In this document: positions 41,828-49,869 of the stretch, piece after piece
Numbering within the stretch: position 1 is the stretch's first letter
Layout of the letters: every line of letters starts with the position of its first letter
Assembly: GCA_018382295.1 (NCBI GenBank)
Contig: JAGZQF010000012.1
Location: 30,547 to 94,546 of the forward strand
Source of the DNA: Collinsella sp.
GTDB taxonomy: Bacteria > Actinomycetota > Coriobacteriia > Coriobacteriales > Coriobacteriaceae
Reading direction: 5' to 3'
DNA length: 64,000 nt
Notes under the pieces: model-generated
What the model was told of the DNA's origin: nothing
Databases searched by the model: none
Seen by the model: the letters and a program-made list of their open reading frames with translations, nothing else
Translations under genes and position numbers: made by a program

Positions 41828-42880
41828 ATGATCACTTCCGAGCTTTTCGGCACCGCGCCGTGCGGTACCCCCGTTCATCGTTACACCCTCAACGGGCCCG
41901 AGATCTGCGTTCGCATTATGGACTATGGCGCCACCGTGTTGGGCATCGACGTGCCCGACATCCCCGGCAACGTGCGCGATGTGGTGCTGGGCTTCGATAA
42001 GCTCGAGGATTACTTTGACAACCCCGCTTGCTTTGGCGCGACCATCGGCCCGGTGGCCAACCGCACTGCAGGTGCAACGATCACCATTGCTGGCACGGAC
42101 TGGCATATGCCGGCCAACGAGGGCGCCAACAACCTGCACAGCGATCTTGAACATGGCCTGCACAAGCGCGTGTGGGATGTTGAGCTCGACGAGGTCCACA
42201 ATGCCGTGTGCATGACCACCTCGCTTGAGGATGGCGAGTTGGGCCTGCCCGGCAACCGCACCTTTACGGCCGTGTTTACCGTGACGCGCACCGGACGCTT
42301 CCGTATCGAATACGGCTGCGAGAGCGACCGCGCCACCTACGTGTCCATGACTAACCACACGTACTTTAACCTTGCCGGCCATAACGCCGGCATGGACTGT
42401 GAGCACTTTTTTGTTGCTAACGCTGCCCACTACCTGCCCATCAACGAGCAGAACATCCCCACCGGCGAGATTGCTCCGGTCGAGGGCACGCCGTTTGACT
42501 TCCGTGAGCTGCGCCCCGTCGCGCCTGGCATGGAGGCCGACGATCCACAGATTAAGCAGGCACGCGGCTACGACCACTGCCTGTGCATCGATGACTATCA
42601 GTACGGTCGCAACCTGCGCCGCGCCCTGCATGTCGAGGAGATGTGGACCGGCCGCGAGCTGGACTACTACACCACCGCCCCGGGCGTGCAGCTCTACACT
42701 GGCAATTGGCTGGGCGACGAGCACGCCAAGGACGATGCTAACTATGGCTGGGGCGCCGGCTTTGCTCTCGAGGCCGAGATGTACCCCGACACGCCGCACC
42801 AGCCGTTGTTCCCGCAGGGCATTGTGGGCCCGGGTCACCCCTACAGCAATGTGATCGAATACCACTTTATGAGGCACTAA
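41828..42880 (+). CDS. galM: Aldose 1-epimerase (galactose mutarotase)
   Basis: A 350-residue mutarotase interconverting alpha and beta anomers of galactose/glucose. Seen are the substrate-binding GPVANRTAGA and NEGANNLHSDLEHGLHKRVW (substrate His), the catalytic His in TNHTYFNLAGH, and the catalytic Glu region FALEAEMYPDTPHQP. ATG 41828 follows TAGGAA; 20 upstream in-frame codons lie in the promoter region. It supplies alpha-galactose to GalK but is 24 kb from it. Followed by its own terminator. Confidence 0.93.
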   Translation: MITSELFGTAPCGTPVHRYTLNGPEICVRIMDYGATVLGIDVPDIPGNVRDVVLGFDKLEDYFDNPACFGATIGPVANRTAGATITIAGTDWHMPANEGANNLHSDLEHGLHKRVWDVELDEVHNAVCMTTSLEDGELGLPGNRTFTAVFTVTRTGRFRIEYGCESDRATYVSMTNHTYFNLAGHNAGMDCEHFFVANAAHYLPINEQNIPTGEIAPVEGTPFDFRELRPVAPGMEADDPQIKQARGYDHCLCIDDYQYGRNLRRALHVEEMWTGRELDYYTTAPGVQLYTGNWLGDEHAKDDANYGWGAGFALEAEMYPDTPHQPLFPQGIVGPGHPYSNVIEYHFMRH

Positions 42881-42906
42881 GCCCACAACGCAACATATCG
42901 CACAGC

Positions 42907-42942
42907 AGCGCCCGCCGGCACCACCGCCGACGGGCGCTTTGC
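42907..42942 (+). terminator. Terminator of galM
   Basis: AGCGCCCGCCGGC pairs with GCCGACGGGCGCT (one mismatch) around ACCACC, followed by TTGCT. Moderate T-run. Confidence 0.7.
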
Positions 42943-42945
42943 TAC

Positions 42946-42976
42946 CTAGTCATTGGGGACGTTCTTAAATGACTAG
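42946..42976. repeat. Short inverted repeat CTAGTCATT / AATGACTAG
   Basis: 9-bp perfect arms around GGGGACGTTCTTA, between convergent galM and the EIIB gene. Possibly a terminator for the minus strand. Confidence 0.55.
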
Positions 42977-43444
42977 TTGGATGGGGTCGGGATTGGAGCT
43001 GGGGAAATAACGGATTTCTAGTTCTATGCCGAGCTTTTGCAGCTCTTTGAGGGAGGCGACATCTGCGCCGTCTACGGCGACTGCGGGCGTTATGGGGTGC
43101 TTGCCCTCACCCGCCCGCATATGGCCAATGCTGATCTTGGTGATCGGCACACCACCCTTAACCAGCGCGAGCGCATCGGCGGGTGAGGCCACCATGATCA
43201 GAATCCATTGACGCGGCGTTGCGGTATGAATGATGTCGATGGTCCTTTGCACCGAGAAAAACCGCATCCACACGCCTTCTGGCGCCGCGACCCTCATAGG
43301 CGCCCACTTGCGCGAATCCGCCGCAATCTCGTCGTTAACGATTAGGACGAGGTTGGAACCAACCGCCTCATTCCACAGCACAACGTCTTGCCCGTAAATG
43401 AAACGGTCATCGATACGCGTGAGAAGGATCTTGGGTTGAGCCAT
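42965..43444 (-). CDS. Orphan PTS mannose/sorbose-family EIIB with active-site His replaced by Tyr
   Basis: A 159-residue EIIB-Man/Sor fold protein: KILLTRIDDRFIYGQDVVLW at the N-terminus aligns with KILLTRIDDRLIHGQV of the family and with RIDNRLVHGQVATQW of the EIIB at 52749. The phosphorylated His (position 17) is Tyr here, encoded by TAC, and the following QV is QD. The rest (VKGGVPITKISIGHM, LKELQKLGIELEIR) is well conserved, arguing for selection and not decay. Without the His it cannot carry phosphate in the usual way; a regulatory, decoy or scaffold role is possible. ATG 43444 has a weak GGGG ribosome site. No EIIC/EIID adjoins it. Confidence 0.85.
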   Translation of the reverse strand: MAQPKILLTRIDDRFIYGQDVVLWNEAVGSNLVLIVNDEIAADSRKWAPMRVAAPEGVWMRFFSVQRTIDIIHTATPRQWILIMVASPADALALVKGGVPITKISIGHMRAGEGKHPITPAVAVDGADVASLKELQKLGIELEIRYFPSSNPDPIQLVI

Positions 43445-43651
43445 GGCTGCCCCATTCTGTTTGAGACCCATATGAGCGGGACGTCGGCCACCAGCTCAAT
43501 AGCAGGTCAAGCGCCAAATGGACGCCGCAGACATCACGTCTCCAATATTAGTGCATTTAAAGTGAGAAAAGCCGTCAGAACCCTTGCGCGGATGTGCGAT
43601 GTCCCGTATCATAGACAGCCGTTGACGCCTCAGTTGCGTCACCACATGGCC

Positions 43652-43727
43652 GCCAGCGTAGCTCAGTTGGTAGAGCACCGCTCTCGTAAAGCGGGGGTCA
43701 CCGGTTCGAGCCCGGTCGCTGGCTCCA
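43652..43727 (+). tRNA. tRNA-Thr (anticodon CGU)
   Basis: 76-nt cloverleaf: acceptor GCCAGCG / CGCTGGC, D-arm GCTCAGTTGGTAGAGC, anticodon arm CCGCT-CTCGTAA-AGCGG with anticodon CGT (reads ACG), T-arm ACCGGTTCGAGCCCGGT, discriminator T and encoded CCA. Confidence 0.97.
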
Positions 43728-43736
43728 TTGCACAAG

Positions 43737-43762
43737 AAGGCCGCCTTTGGGCGGCTTTTTTG
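43737..43762 (+). terminator. Terminator of tRNA-Thr
   Basis: GCCGCC-TTTG-GGCGGC followed by TTTTTTGTT, 10 bp past the tRNA. Confidence 0.85.
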
Positions 43763-43825
43763 TTGCCGATTTGGAGTGCGAATGCGCCAACCCAAGTAAA
43801 ACGCCGCCGGTAACTCCCCTACTCA

Positions 43826-43876
43826 ACAAAAAGCCCCGCCAGCCGCAATCCCCTAAGGAACCGCGATCAGCGGGGC
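43826..43876 (-). terminator. Terminator of the YhcH gene
   Basis: On the minus strand GCCCCGC...GCGGGGC arms enclose an internal CGCGGTTCC...GGGATTGCGG arm pair and end in TTTTTGTTG. Confidence 0.65.
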
Positions 43877-43936
43877 CTAAGCGCGCTCCTCCAAAGGATA
43901 ACGCTCGCAACACGAACAGCTCAGCCGAGCAGCGTG

Positions 43937-44410
43937 CTACTCCTCCCAGTAAGCGTCTGCAAGCAGCTTAAAGCAGATCTTCTTGACCGGCTGCGCGCCA
44001 TCGCCCGGGAACTCGAGCGTGGGCATGTGAGGCTCGCCGGCAACGAACAGCGCAAACTTATCGTCAGCAAGATCGCCGGCAATCGAGGCGTCGGAATCGA
44101 CCAGATCGTAGTCGTCCTTCTCGTCAAACTCCTGGACCAGCGTCAGGCTGCCCGTGGCAACCTTAAAGGCCTCACGACCCTCGACATCGATCTGCAGGTC
44201 GTGATAGCGCTGATGCGTCTCATAGTGAGCCTCGGCCTCGGGACGCGTCGTGGGAGCCATGACGTTCGCAAAGACCTTGTTGCCCAGAATCGGATGGCTG
44301 CCGACCTCGAGCTTCGCCGGATCGTTCTCCTCGAGCCAATCGATCAGCACGTCGAGGCCCTTGAGCATTCCGCGATACTCCTCGATATCGCCCAATGCAC
44401 CGTAAATCAT
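43937..44410 (-). CDS. YhcH/YjgK/YiaL family protein
   Basis: A 157-residue cupin-like protein of the YhcH/EbgC family. Hallmarks are GNKVFANVMAPTTRP, THQRYHDLQIDVEGRE and FPGDGAQPVKKICFK. Members occur with sialic acid (NanQ, anomer conversion) and beta-galactosidase (EbgC) systems; a sugar-anomerase or accessory role is likely. Ribosome site GAGAGGGGAT. It lies beside a second lacC-lacX pair on the same strand, separated by a nagA remnant. Confidence 0.88.
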   Translation of the reverse strand: MIYGALGDIEEYRGMLKGLDVLIDWLEENDPAKLEVGSHPILGNKVFANVMAPTTRPEAEAHYETHQRYHDLQIDVEGREAFKVATGSLTLVQEFDEKDDYDLVDSDASIAGDLADDKFALFVAGEPHMPTLEFPGDGAQPVKKICFKLLADAYWEE

Positions 44411-44442
44411 CTAAATCCCCTCTCGGATCGTTCCTTTGGCGG

Positions 44443-44571
44443 CTACTCGATAAACGCGTTACCGACGCTGTTGCCGCCCACCTACGTCTCGACCAGGGTA
44501 AGGTCGGGATTGAACACGACAACGTCGGCGTCGCGCCCCGACATAATGCTATCGCACTTGTCGTCGACATG
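44443..44571 (-). pseudogene. Remnant of nagA C-terminus
   Basis: On the minus strand 129 bp encode HVDDKCDSIMSGRDADVVVF then NPDLTLVET, a TAG stop, and VGGNSVGNAFIE before a final TAG. This mirrors the end of the nagA product at 47301 (HIEDKCGSIMPGRDADFVVF and LTLVETYVGGQSVGNAFTE). With an internal stop and no upstream part it is a decayed fragment, evidence that a second nagA once stood here. Confidence 0.85.
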
Positions 44572-44607
44572 AGCTAGCAAGCGATGCCGGGACCGACGCC
44601 CAAGCCC

Positions 44608-45543
44608 TTACAGCTCGGTCACGACAACGCCGTTGTAGACCTCGTCCCAACGGTCCATGACCAGATGGCCAGTCATGGGATCCATGGCGTTGAGCTTGCC
44701 GCAAGTGTTGGCGGTACGCAGCACCGTCTCGTCGTCTGCGCCAGCAGCGATGGCATGCGCGAAGCCTGCGATAGTGGAGTCGCCAGAGCCTGTTGCGTTA
44801 ACGGCAGGGATATCGGGCGTCTTTGCGCGGAACGCACGGCCATTGTGGAAGCCCACGGAGCCGGCGGCACCCATGGACACGACGACCCAGGGGATATCGG
44901 AGAAGCGGGCGTCAGAAGCGAGCGCGGCGCGGAGCTCGTCCACATCGTCGGTGGTAAAGCTCGTGCCCAGAAGGCCGTTGATCTCGGTCAGGTTAGGCTT
45001 GACCAGCTCGGGCTTAATTTCGGACTTAAGGGCGGCCTCGAGCGAGGCACCCGAGGTATCGAGCAGCACCTTGGCGCCGGCGTTCTCGGCAATGCCCGTG
45101 ATCTTGGCGTAGTAGTCCGCCTCGACGCCGCGGGGCAGCGAACCCGAGATGGTGACGACATCGGCCTTGCTCGCAAGCTCGGTAAACTTGGTGGTAAAGG
45201 CATCGAGCTCCTCGGGGGCAATCGTCGGGCCGCTCTCGAGCAGCTCGGTCTGGTTGCCGGCGTGGAGGATGTTGAGGCAAATGCGAGTCTCGCCCTTGAT
45301 GGGCACAAAGTCATTGTTAATACCATTGGCGTCCATGAGCTCGGCCATGTAGGCGCCCATGTGGCCGCCGAGCAGGCCGGTTGCCACAACGTCGTCGCCC
45401 AACTGACCAAGGACACGGGCCACGTTGAGGCCCTTGCCGCCGGCGGTCTTTTCGGGCGTCACACGGTTGACGTCGTCGATGACGAGCTCATCGAGCTGAT
45501 AGCGCGTATCGACAGACGGGTTCATCGTAACGGTGAGGATCAT
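44608..45543 (-). CDS. lacC: Tagatose-6-phosphate kinase / PfkB-family sugar kinase, paralog 2
   Basis: A 311-residue PfkB-family kinase with TPEKTAGGKGLNVARVLG, ISGSLPRGVEADYY, KPNLTEINGLLG and NATGSGDSTIAGFAHAI. Highly similar throughout to the kinase at 19049 but with the intact C-terminus RWDEVYNGVVVTEL, so this is probably the fully functional copy. Ribosome site AAGGAG. It follows lacX paralog 2 by 59 bp, the same order as in the first lac operon, and lies near nagA and agaS, so it may serve tagatose-6-P from N-acetylgalactosamine. Confidence 0.9.
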   Translation of the reverse strand: MILTVTMNPSVDTRYQLDELVIDDVNRVTPEKTAGGKGLNVARVLGQLGDDVVATGLLGGHMGAYMAELMDANGINNDFVPIKGETRICLNILHAGNQTELLESGPTIAPEELDAFTTKFTELASKADVVTISGSLPRGVEADYYAKITGIAENAGAKVLLDTSGASLEAALKSEIKPELVKPNLTEINGLLGTSFTTDDVDELRAALASDARFSDIPWVVVSMGAAGSVGFHNGRAFRAKTPDIPAVNATGSGDSTIAGFAHAIAAGADDETVLRTANTCGKLNAMDPMTGHLVMDRWDEVYNGVVVTEL

Positions 45544-45602
45544 TTTTAGCTCCTTATCTCGCAGGCTCCTTGTGCCTCGCGATACGAGTCGACAAAACGG
45601 AA

Positions 45603-46484
45603 TTACAGAATCTCGATCGTGAACGAGCGAACGACGGTCTCCTTGGGCTTGGCGACAAGGCAGCCGCGCTTATGCTCAAGCACGTCGTCCTCATCGGAAC
45701 AGGTCGAAAGACCGCCCCAAGGCTCAACCGCCACAAAATCGCCCTCGGGCTTGCTCCACACGATGAGATACGGAAAGCCCTCGAAGCTCAGGCGGACGCC
45801 CTTGTCCTCGCCCTTTTTGGAAAGCGTGACCTGACGGCTCTCGAGCACGTCAAAGATGGTCTCCGCAAAATCGAAGAGCTCATGTGACAGAGGCAGCGTC
45901 TTTCCCACCATGGGGTTCTTGGAGCGGTTTGCCACGTCAATCAAGCCAGTCGAGGGGACGGCGGTGCAGAGCTCCGCAGCCTCGTCCTTCTCAAAGCGCA
46001 ACTCGTAGTCCGTATAGGCCTCGCCCTCATCGAGCGGACACCTAAAGCCGGGATGACCGCCGATAAAGAACGGCATGTCCTCGGTGCCCTCGTTGGTCAC
46101 CTCATAGGAGACGCGCACGGCAGCGTCCTCGAGCGTATAGCGGGCGACAAGCTTAAACGGGTAGGGATAATCGCTCAGCAGCGCCGCGTTATCCTCCGAA
46201 TCCAGGCACATCGCCAGCTCGTTCTCGCTCTGGCTCAGCAGCTTCCACTCCTGTTTGCGCGCAAACCCGTGGCGAGCGAGCTTTACATGATGCCCGGCAA
46301 ACGTCATGGCGTTGTTATCGCGCAAGCCTCCGCAAATCGGGAAGCAAATCGGTGCCTGGCCGGACCACACGGCGGGATCGCCCTGCCACAGATACTCGCG
46401 ACCTCCGGCCTCGATCGAGGTAAACGAACCACCAGCCGTGGACACCGTAATAGAAATCGAATCGTTGGAGAGAGCGTATTCCAT
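45603..46484 (-). CDS. lacX: LacX-like aldose 1-epimerase family protein, paralog 2
   Basis: 293 residues, the same length as the protein at 20143 and sharing long identical blocks (STAGGSFTSI, REYLWQGDPAVWSGQAPICF, LARHGFARKQEWKL, VAVEPWGGLSTCSDE). ATG 46484 follows AAAGGA; 45 upstream in-frame codons are without homology. Forms a two-gene unit with lacC paralog 2. Confidence 0.85.
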   Translation of the reverse strand: MEYALSNDSISITVSTAGGSFTSIEAGGREYLWQGDPAVWSGQAPICFPICGGLRDNNAMTFAGHHVKLARHGFARKQEWKLLSQSENELAMCLDSEDNAALLSDYPYPFKLVARYTLEDAAVRVSYEVTNEGTEDMPFFIGGHPGFRCPLDEGEAYTDYELRFEKDEAAELCTAVPSTGLIDVANRSKNPMVGKTLPLSHELFDFAETIFDVLESRQVTLSKKGEDKGVRLSFEGFPYLIVWSKPEGDFVAVEPWGGLSTCSDEDDVLEHKRGCLVAKPKETVVRSFTIEIL

Positions 46485-46640
46485 TGTCCATCCTTTCGAA
46501 CAACTGCTTTTTGCTCGCAAGAACCCGTCTCGGCCCTGACCAAAGGACAAACCCGCACGTTCATCGATGCATCCGGTTTCCCAGCCATACAACGGGGTAC
46601 CATACAGACATTGATGCAATTACAGCTGAAAGGCCTTCTT

Positions 46641-47225
46641 ATGCGAACCATCATCCTCTACGCCTCGCGCCATCACGGCAACACGAAAAAGCTCGTGGAC
46701 GCCATCGTCGAGGCGCACCCCGAGATCGATACCCTCGATGTAAAGACGCTCGGCAAAAACGAGTATCCCGACCTGCACGAATACCATCTGATCGGCGTCG
46801 CCACGGGCATTTATTACTCCGAGATCGACAAGGACATGGCACGCGTGCTCACGAACGTGCTGCAGCCGCAGGACAAGGTGTTTGGCCTTATGACCTATGG
46901 CGGCAAAAACAAGTGGTACGGCAAGGATATCGATGGCATCTGCCGCATGAGGCAGGCTATCTTTATGGGTGTCTACGGCTGCCCCGGCTTTGATACGTGG
47001 GGGCCGTTCAAGCTCACCGGCGGTGTCCAAAAGGGACACCCGACCGCTGAGGAAATTAAGGGCGCCGTCGACTTCTTCGACAAGATTGAAGACGAGTATG
47101 GCGACATCATCGTCGAAGAGTACGCCAAGCGCGAGAAGCGTCTAGCATACGAGAAGGAGCATCCTGCAGGAGGCTTGGTGGCCGGCGTCAAGCGCACGGC
47201 AAAGAAGATCGCTAACAAGCTGTAA
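46641..47225 (+). CDS. Flavodoxin-family protein
   Basis: A 194-residue flavodoxin-like protein with FMN phosphate loop YASRHHGNTKKLV near the start and GVATGIYYSEIDKDM, LMTYGGKNKWYG further on; a basic, Lys-rich tail (about 165-194, GVKRTAKKIANKL) is added. Electron carrier or flavodoxin-type reductase. ATG 46641 follows GAAAGG. Divergent from lacX and convergent with nagA, with a strong terminator after it; no functional tie to them is evident. Confidence 0.85.
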   Translation: MRTIILYASRHHGNTKKLVDAIVEAHPEIDTLDVKTLGKNEYPDLHEYHLIGVATGIYYSEIDKDMARVLTNVLQPQDKVFGLMTYGGKNKWYGKDIDGICRMRQAIFMGVYGCPGFDTWGPFKLTGGVQKGHPTAEEIKGAVDFFDKIEDEYGDIIVEEYAKREKRLAYEKEHPAGGLVAGVKRTAKKIANKL

Positions 47226-47256
47226 CTGTGAAGGTGCTTTTGAGCGTTTAACCCAT

Positions 47257-47293
47257 ACGGCGGGTCCGAGCAGATTCGGGCCCGCCGTCTTTT
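47257..47293 (+). terminator. Terminator of the flavodoxin gene
   Basis: ACGGCGGGTCCGA pairs with TCGGGCCCGCCGT (one mismatch), followed by CTTTTTC. Confidence 0.88.
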
Positions 47294-47300
47294 TCTATCG

Positions 47301-48470
47301 TTACTCGGTAAAGGCGTTGCCGACGCTCTGGCCGCCAACATACGTCTCGACGAGGGTGAGCTCATGGTCGAACACGACAAAGTCGGCGTCGCGACCCGGC
47401 ATGATGCTGCCGCACTTATCCTCGATGTGCGCAGAGCGAGCCGGCACCTCGGTTGCCATGCGAATGGCGATATCGGCGCTGGCGATGCCCCAGTCGACGA
47501 TGTTCTTGACGCCCTGGGCAAGCGTGAGCACCGAGCCGGCAATGCTCTTGCCGTCGGCGAGCCAGCACAGGTTGTCCTTCATGATGACGTCCATGCCGCC
47601 GCTGGTGTAGCTGCCCTCGGGCATGCCGCCGCAGCCCAGGCAGTCGGTGATGAGTACCGTGTGCTGCCAGCCCTTTGCCTGCAGCAGCGCCTTGATGGCG
47701 GCAGGGTTTACGTGCTTGCCGTCACAGATGATCTCAGCGTAGGTCTCGGGCGTGGACATGGCAGCACCCACGACACCGGGCTCACGGTGATGCAGCCCGC
47801 GCTGGCCGTTATAGGTATGCGTAAAGCAGCTGGCACCGGCGTTGATGGCGGCAATGCACTCATCGTAGGTGGCGTCGGAGTGACCGATGCTGGTCACCAC
47901 ACCCTTGGCGTTCAGAGCAGCCGCATAAGCAGCGGCTCCGTCGCGCTCGGCTGCCATGGCGCTCTTAACGATGCGACCGCCCGCAGCCTCCTGCCACTGA
48001 TCGAAAACCTCCTCGGAGGGATCGATCAGGTAAGCGGGATTCTGCGCGCCCACGTGCTTCATGGTAAAGAAGGGGCCCTCCAGGTAGATGCCCTGAATGC
48101 GTGCACCGCAGAAGTCGGGGCCGCGACCCTCGTCCGCCTGGGCGATAGCGGCGCAGGCGTCCTTGATCTGCTCAACGCCATCGGTGAACGTCGTGGGCAG
48201 CCAGCTGGTGGTACCGCGACGGGCGAGCTCGGTCGAGCTGATATCGATGCCCTCGGGATCGTTATCGGTAGTTGAGTGGTTGTAGAAGCCATGGATGTGA
48301 GTATCGACCATGCCCGGTGCAATCCACGATCCCGTGTAGTCCTTAATCTCGCAAGAGGGCTCGTCGGCCTGCCAAGCGCCAAAGACGCCATCCTCGACCA
48401 TAAGATAGCCGCCCATTTGCGGACCTGCCGGCAAGAAGAACTTGTCAGCCTTAATTGCGTACGTGCTCAT
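47301..48470 (-). CDS. nagA: N-acetylglucosamine/N-acetylgalactosamine-6-phosphate deacetylase
   Basis: A 389-residue amidohydrolase: metal-binding DTHIHGFYNHS, YLEGPFFTMKH (LEGPF motif with metal-ligand Glu), SIGHSDATYDEC, FTHTYNGQRGLHHREPG and the catalytic Asp in LITDCLGCGG. It removes acetate from amino-sugar 6-phosphates. Next to agaS and a mannose-family PTS, the GalNAc-6-P (AgaA) role is at least as likely as GlcNAc-6-P. ATG 48470 sits 5 nt after AGGAG; a GTG two codons earlier is possible. No nagB is in the window, which favours the AgaS route. Confidence 0.92.
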   Translation of the reverse strand: MSTYAIKADKFFLPAGPQMGGYLMVEDGVFGAWQADEPSCEIKDYTGSWIAPGMVDTHIHGFYNHSTTDNDPEGIDISSTELARRGTTSWLPTTFTDGVEQIKDACAAIAQADEGRGPDFCGARIQGIYLEGPFFTMKHVGAQNPAYLIDPSEEVFDQWQEAAGGRIVKSAMAAERDGAAAYAAALNAKGVVTSIGHSDATYDECIAAINAGASCFTHTYNGQRGLHHREPGVVGAAMSTPETYAEIICDGKHVNPAAIKALLQAKGWQHTVLITDCLGCGGMPEGSYTSGGMDVIMKDNLCWLADGKSIAGSVLTLAQGVKNIVDWGIASADIAIRMATEVPARSAHIEDKCGSIMPGRDADFVVFDHELTLVETYVGGQSVGNAFTE

Positions 48471-48532
48471 ATGCACTCCTTGCTTCTAAAGCAGTTGACT
48501 GTGGTGTTGCTTATACCCAGCTCATGTAAAAA

Positions 48533-48572
48533 CAAAAAGCGCCCGCCCGCCGTTATGAGCGGACGGGCGCCC
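48533..48572 (-). terminator. Terminator between agaS and nagA
   Basis: On the minus strand GGGCGCCCGTCC... pairs with ...GGCGGGCGGGCGC imperfectly and is followed by TTTTTGTTTTT. agaS and nagA are therefore probably only partly cotranscribed. Confidence 0.75.
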
Positions 48573-48588
48573 TTACAGGGGGACGCGA

Positions 48589-49755
48589 TTAAGCGGTGAA
48601 GGGGTGAATCGTCACGCCCTTAACCACGCGGTTGACCGTGCCGGTGGGGCTCGGCGTATCGGGCGTGTTGCCCACGCGCACGGAGTTGAGCAGGCTGATA
48701 GCCTGGGCAAACATCACGAACGGCAGAGCAAGGTAGCCCTCGGGAAGCGCCTCGTAGCCCTTAAAGGTGAAGGACTCGCCCTCATAGACGGTGGCACCTT
48801 CCTGCTGAACGGCGACGGTGTGCTGAGCGATGTCGTCGCCACCAATCTCGTTGAGGATGTCGATGTCGTACTGACGGGTGTAGGCGTCGTTGTTGACGAA
48901 CACGAAGACGAGCGTCTTATCGTCGACGAAGGACTTGGGTCCATGACGGTAACCCATGGAGGTGTCGTAAGAAGTGGCAACCAGACCGTGAGCGAGCTCG
49001 AGGATCTTGAGCTGGCTCTCCTGGGCAAGGCCACCAAAGGAGCCAGAACCCAAGTAGGTCACGCGGCTGAAGTCGCCAGCCAGGTAATCGGCGATCTCAG
49101 ACTCACGAGAGATGACCTCCTCGCCCATCTTGGCAATCGTCTCGACCCACTCGGCCTTCTGCTCGTCAGAGGCAGTGTCGAAAATAAGGGTGGAGAGCAG
49201 GGTCATGCAGGAATAAGAGCCAGTCATGGCGAAGCCCTTGTCGTTGGCGCGCGGAATGAGCAGCGTCAGCGCATTGGGATCATCGGCAGACTCGACGGCG
49301 AGCTTGCCCTCGGGAGCGCAGGTGATGTTGAGGAACTTGACGTTGTGGACGAGCTCCTTGGCAACGGCAACGGCGGCAAGGCTCTCGGGACTGTTGCCAG
49401 AACGGGCAAAGGAAACCACGAGCGTGGGATCCTCGGCGCGCAGGAAGTCGCGCGGGGCGCTCACGATGTCGGTCGTGGCGATGGGCTTAAAGTCGTAGAG
49501 ATCAGTGTTGCCAGCGTGACGCAGGTACGGGGCGCAGGTATCGCCAACGTAGTCGGACGTACCGGCACCGGTGAAGACAACGGACAGACGACCCTCGCCC
49601 ATGGCGCGAGCCTCGGCCAGGAAGGCCTCGATGGCCTCCTTGTTCTCGCGATAGATGTTGAGCGTATCATGCCAAAGCTCGGGCTGCTGAGCAATCTCGG
49701 CCGTGGTGATCTGGGCGCCGAGCTCGGTGAGCTCCTCGACACTCTTCTCGAACAT
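48589..49755 (-). CDS. agaS: AgaS-like sugar isomerase/deaminase (SIS domains)
   Basis: A 388-residue double-SIS protein. FTGAGTSDYVGDTCAPYL and VVSFARSGNSPES form the first phosphosugar site; YLGSGSFGGLAQESQLK and TSYDTSMGYRHGPKSF form the second. This arrangement and length are those of AgaS, which converts galactosamine-6-P to tagatose-6-P plus ammonia. Its product feeds directly into the LacC and GatY-like steps encoded in this window. Ribosome site GAGAGAGG. A CTGGTAGTAACCAG site lies upstream, shared with the PTS operon control region. Confidence 0.9.
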   Translation of the reverse strand: MFEKSVEELTELGAQITTAEIAQQPELWHDTLNIYRENKEAIEAFLAEARAMGEGRLSVVFTGAGTSDYVGDTCAPYLRHAGNTDLYDFKPIATTDIVSAPRDFLRAEDPTLVVSFARSGNSPESLAAVAVAKELVHNVKFLNITCAPEGKLAVESADDPNALTLLIPRANDKGFAMTGSYSCMTLLSTLIFDTASDEQKAEWVETIAKMGEEVISRESEIADYLAGDFSRVTYLGSGSFGGLAQESQLKILELAHGLVATSYDTSMGYRHGPKSFVDDKTLVFVFVNNDAYTRQYDIDILNEIGGDDIAQHTVAVQQEGATVYEGESFTFKGYEALPEGYLALPFVMFAQAISLLNSVRVGNTPDTPSPTGTVNRVVKGVTIHPFTA

Positions 49756-49816
49756 TTCTAATACCTCTCTCTAGAAGTAATCCTCTGACGTGCAATTATA
49801 CACTTCGGTTGGTTAT

Positions 49817-49830
49817 CTGGTAGTAACCAG
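49817..49830 (+). promoter_or_regulatory. GntR/UTRA operator upstream of agaS
   Basis: CTGGTAGTAACCAG, 62 bp before the agaS start and 40 bp past the GntR gene stop. The same core recurs at 54109. Confidence 0.65.
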
Positions 49831-49869
49831 TTAAATGCAAAGAATCACCATATGGAAACGATGCGGACA

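Noticed and set aside
43747..43971. Small open frame after tRNA-Thr
   Set aside because: It begins within the tRNA terminator, has no ribosome site, and overlaps a minus-strand terminator and the end of the YhcH gene.
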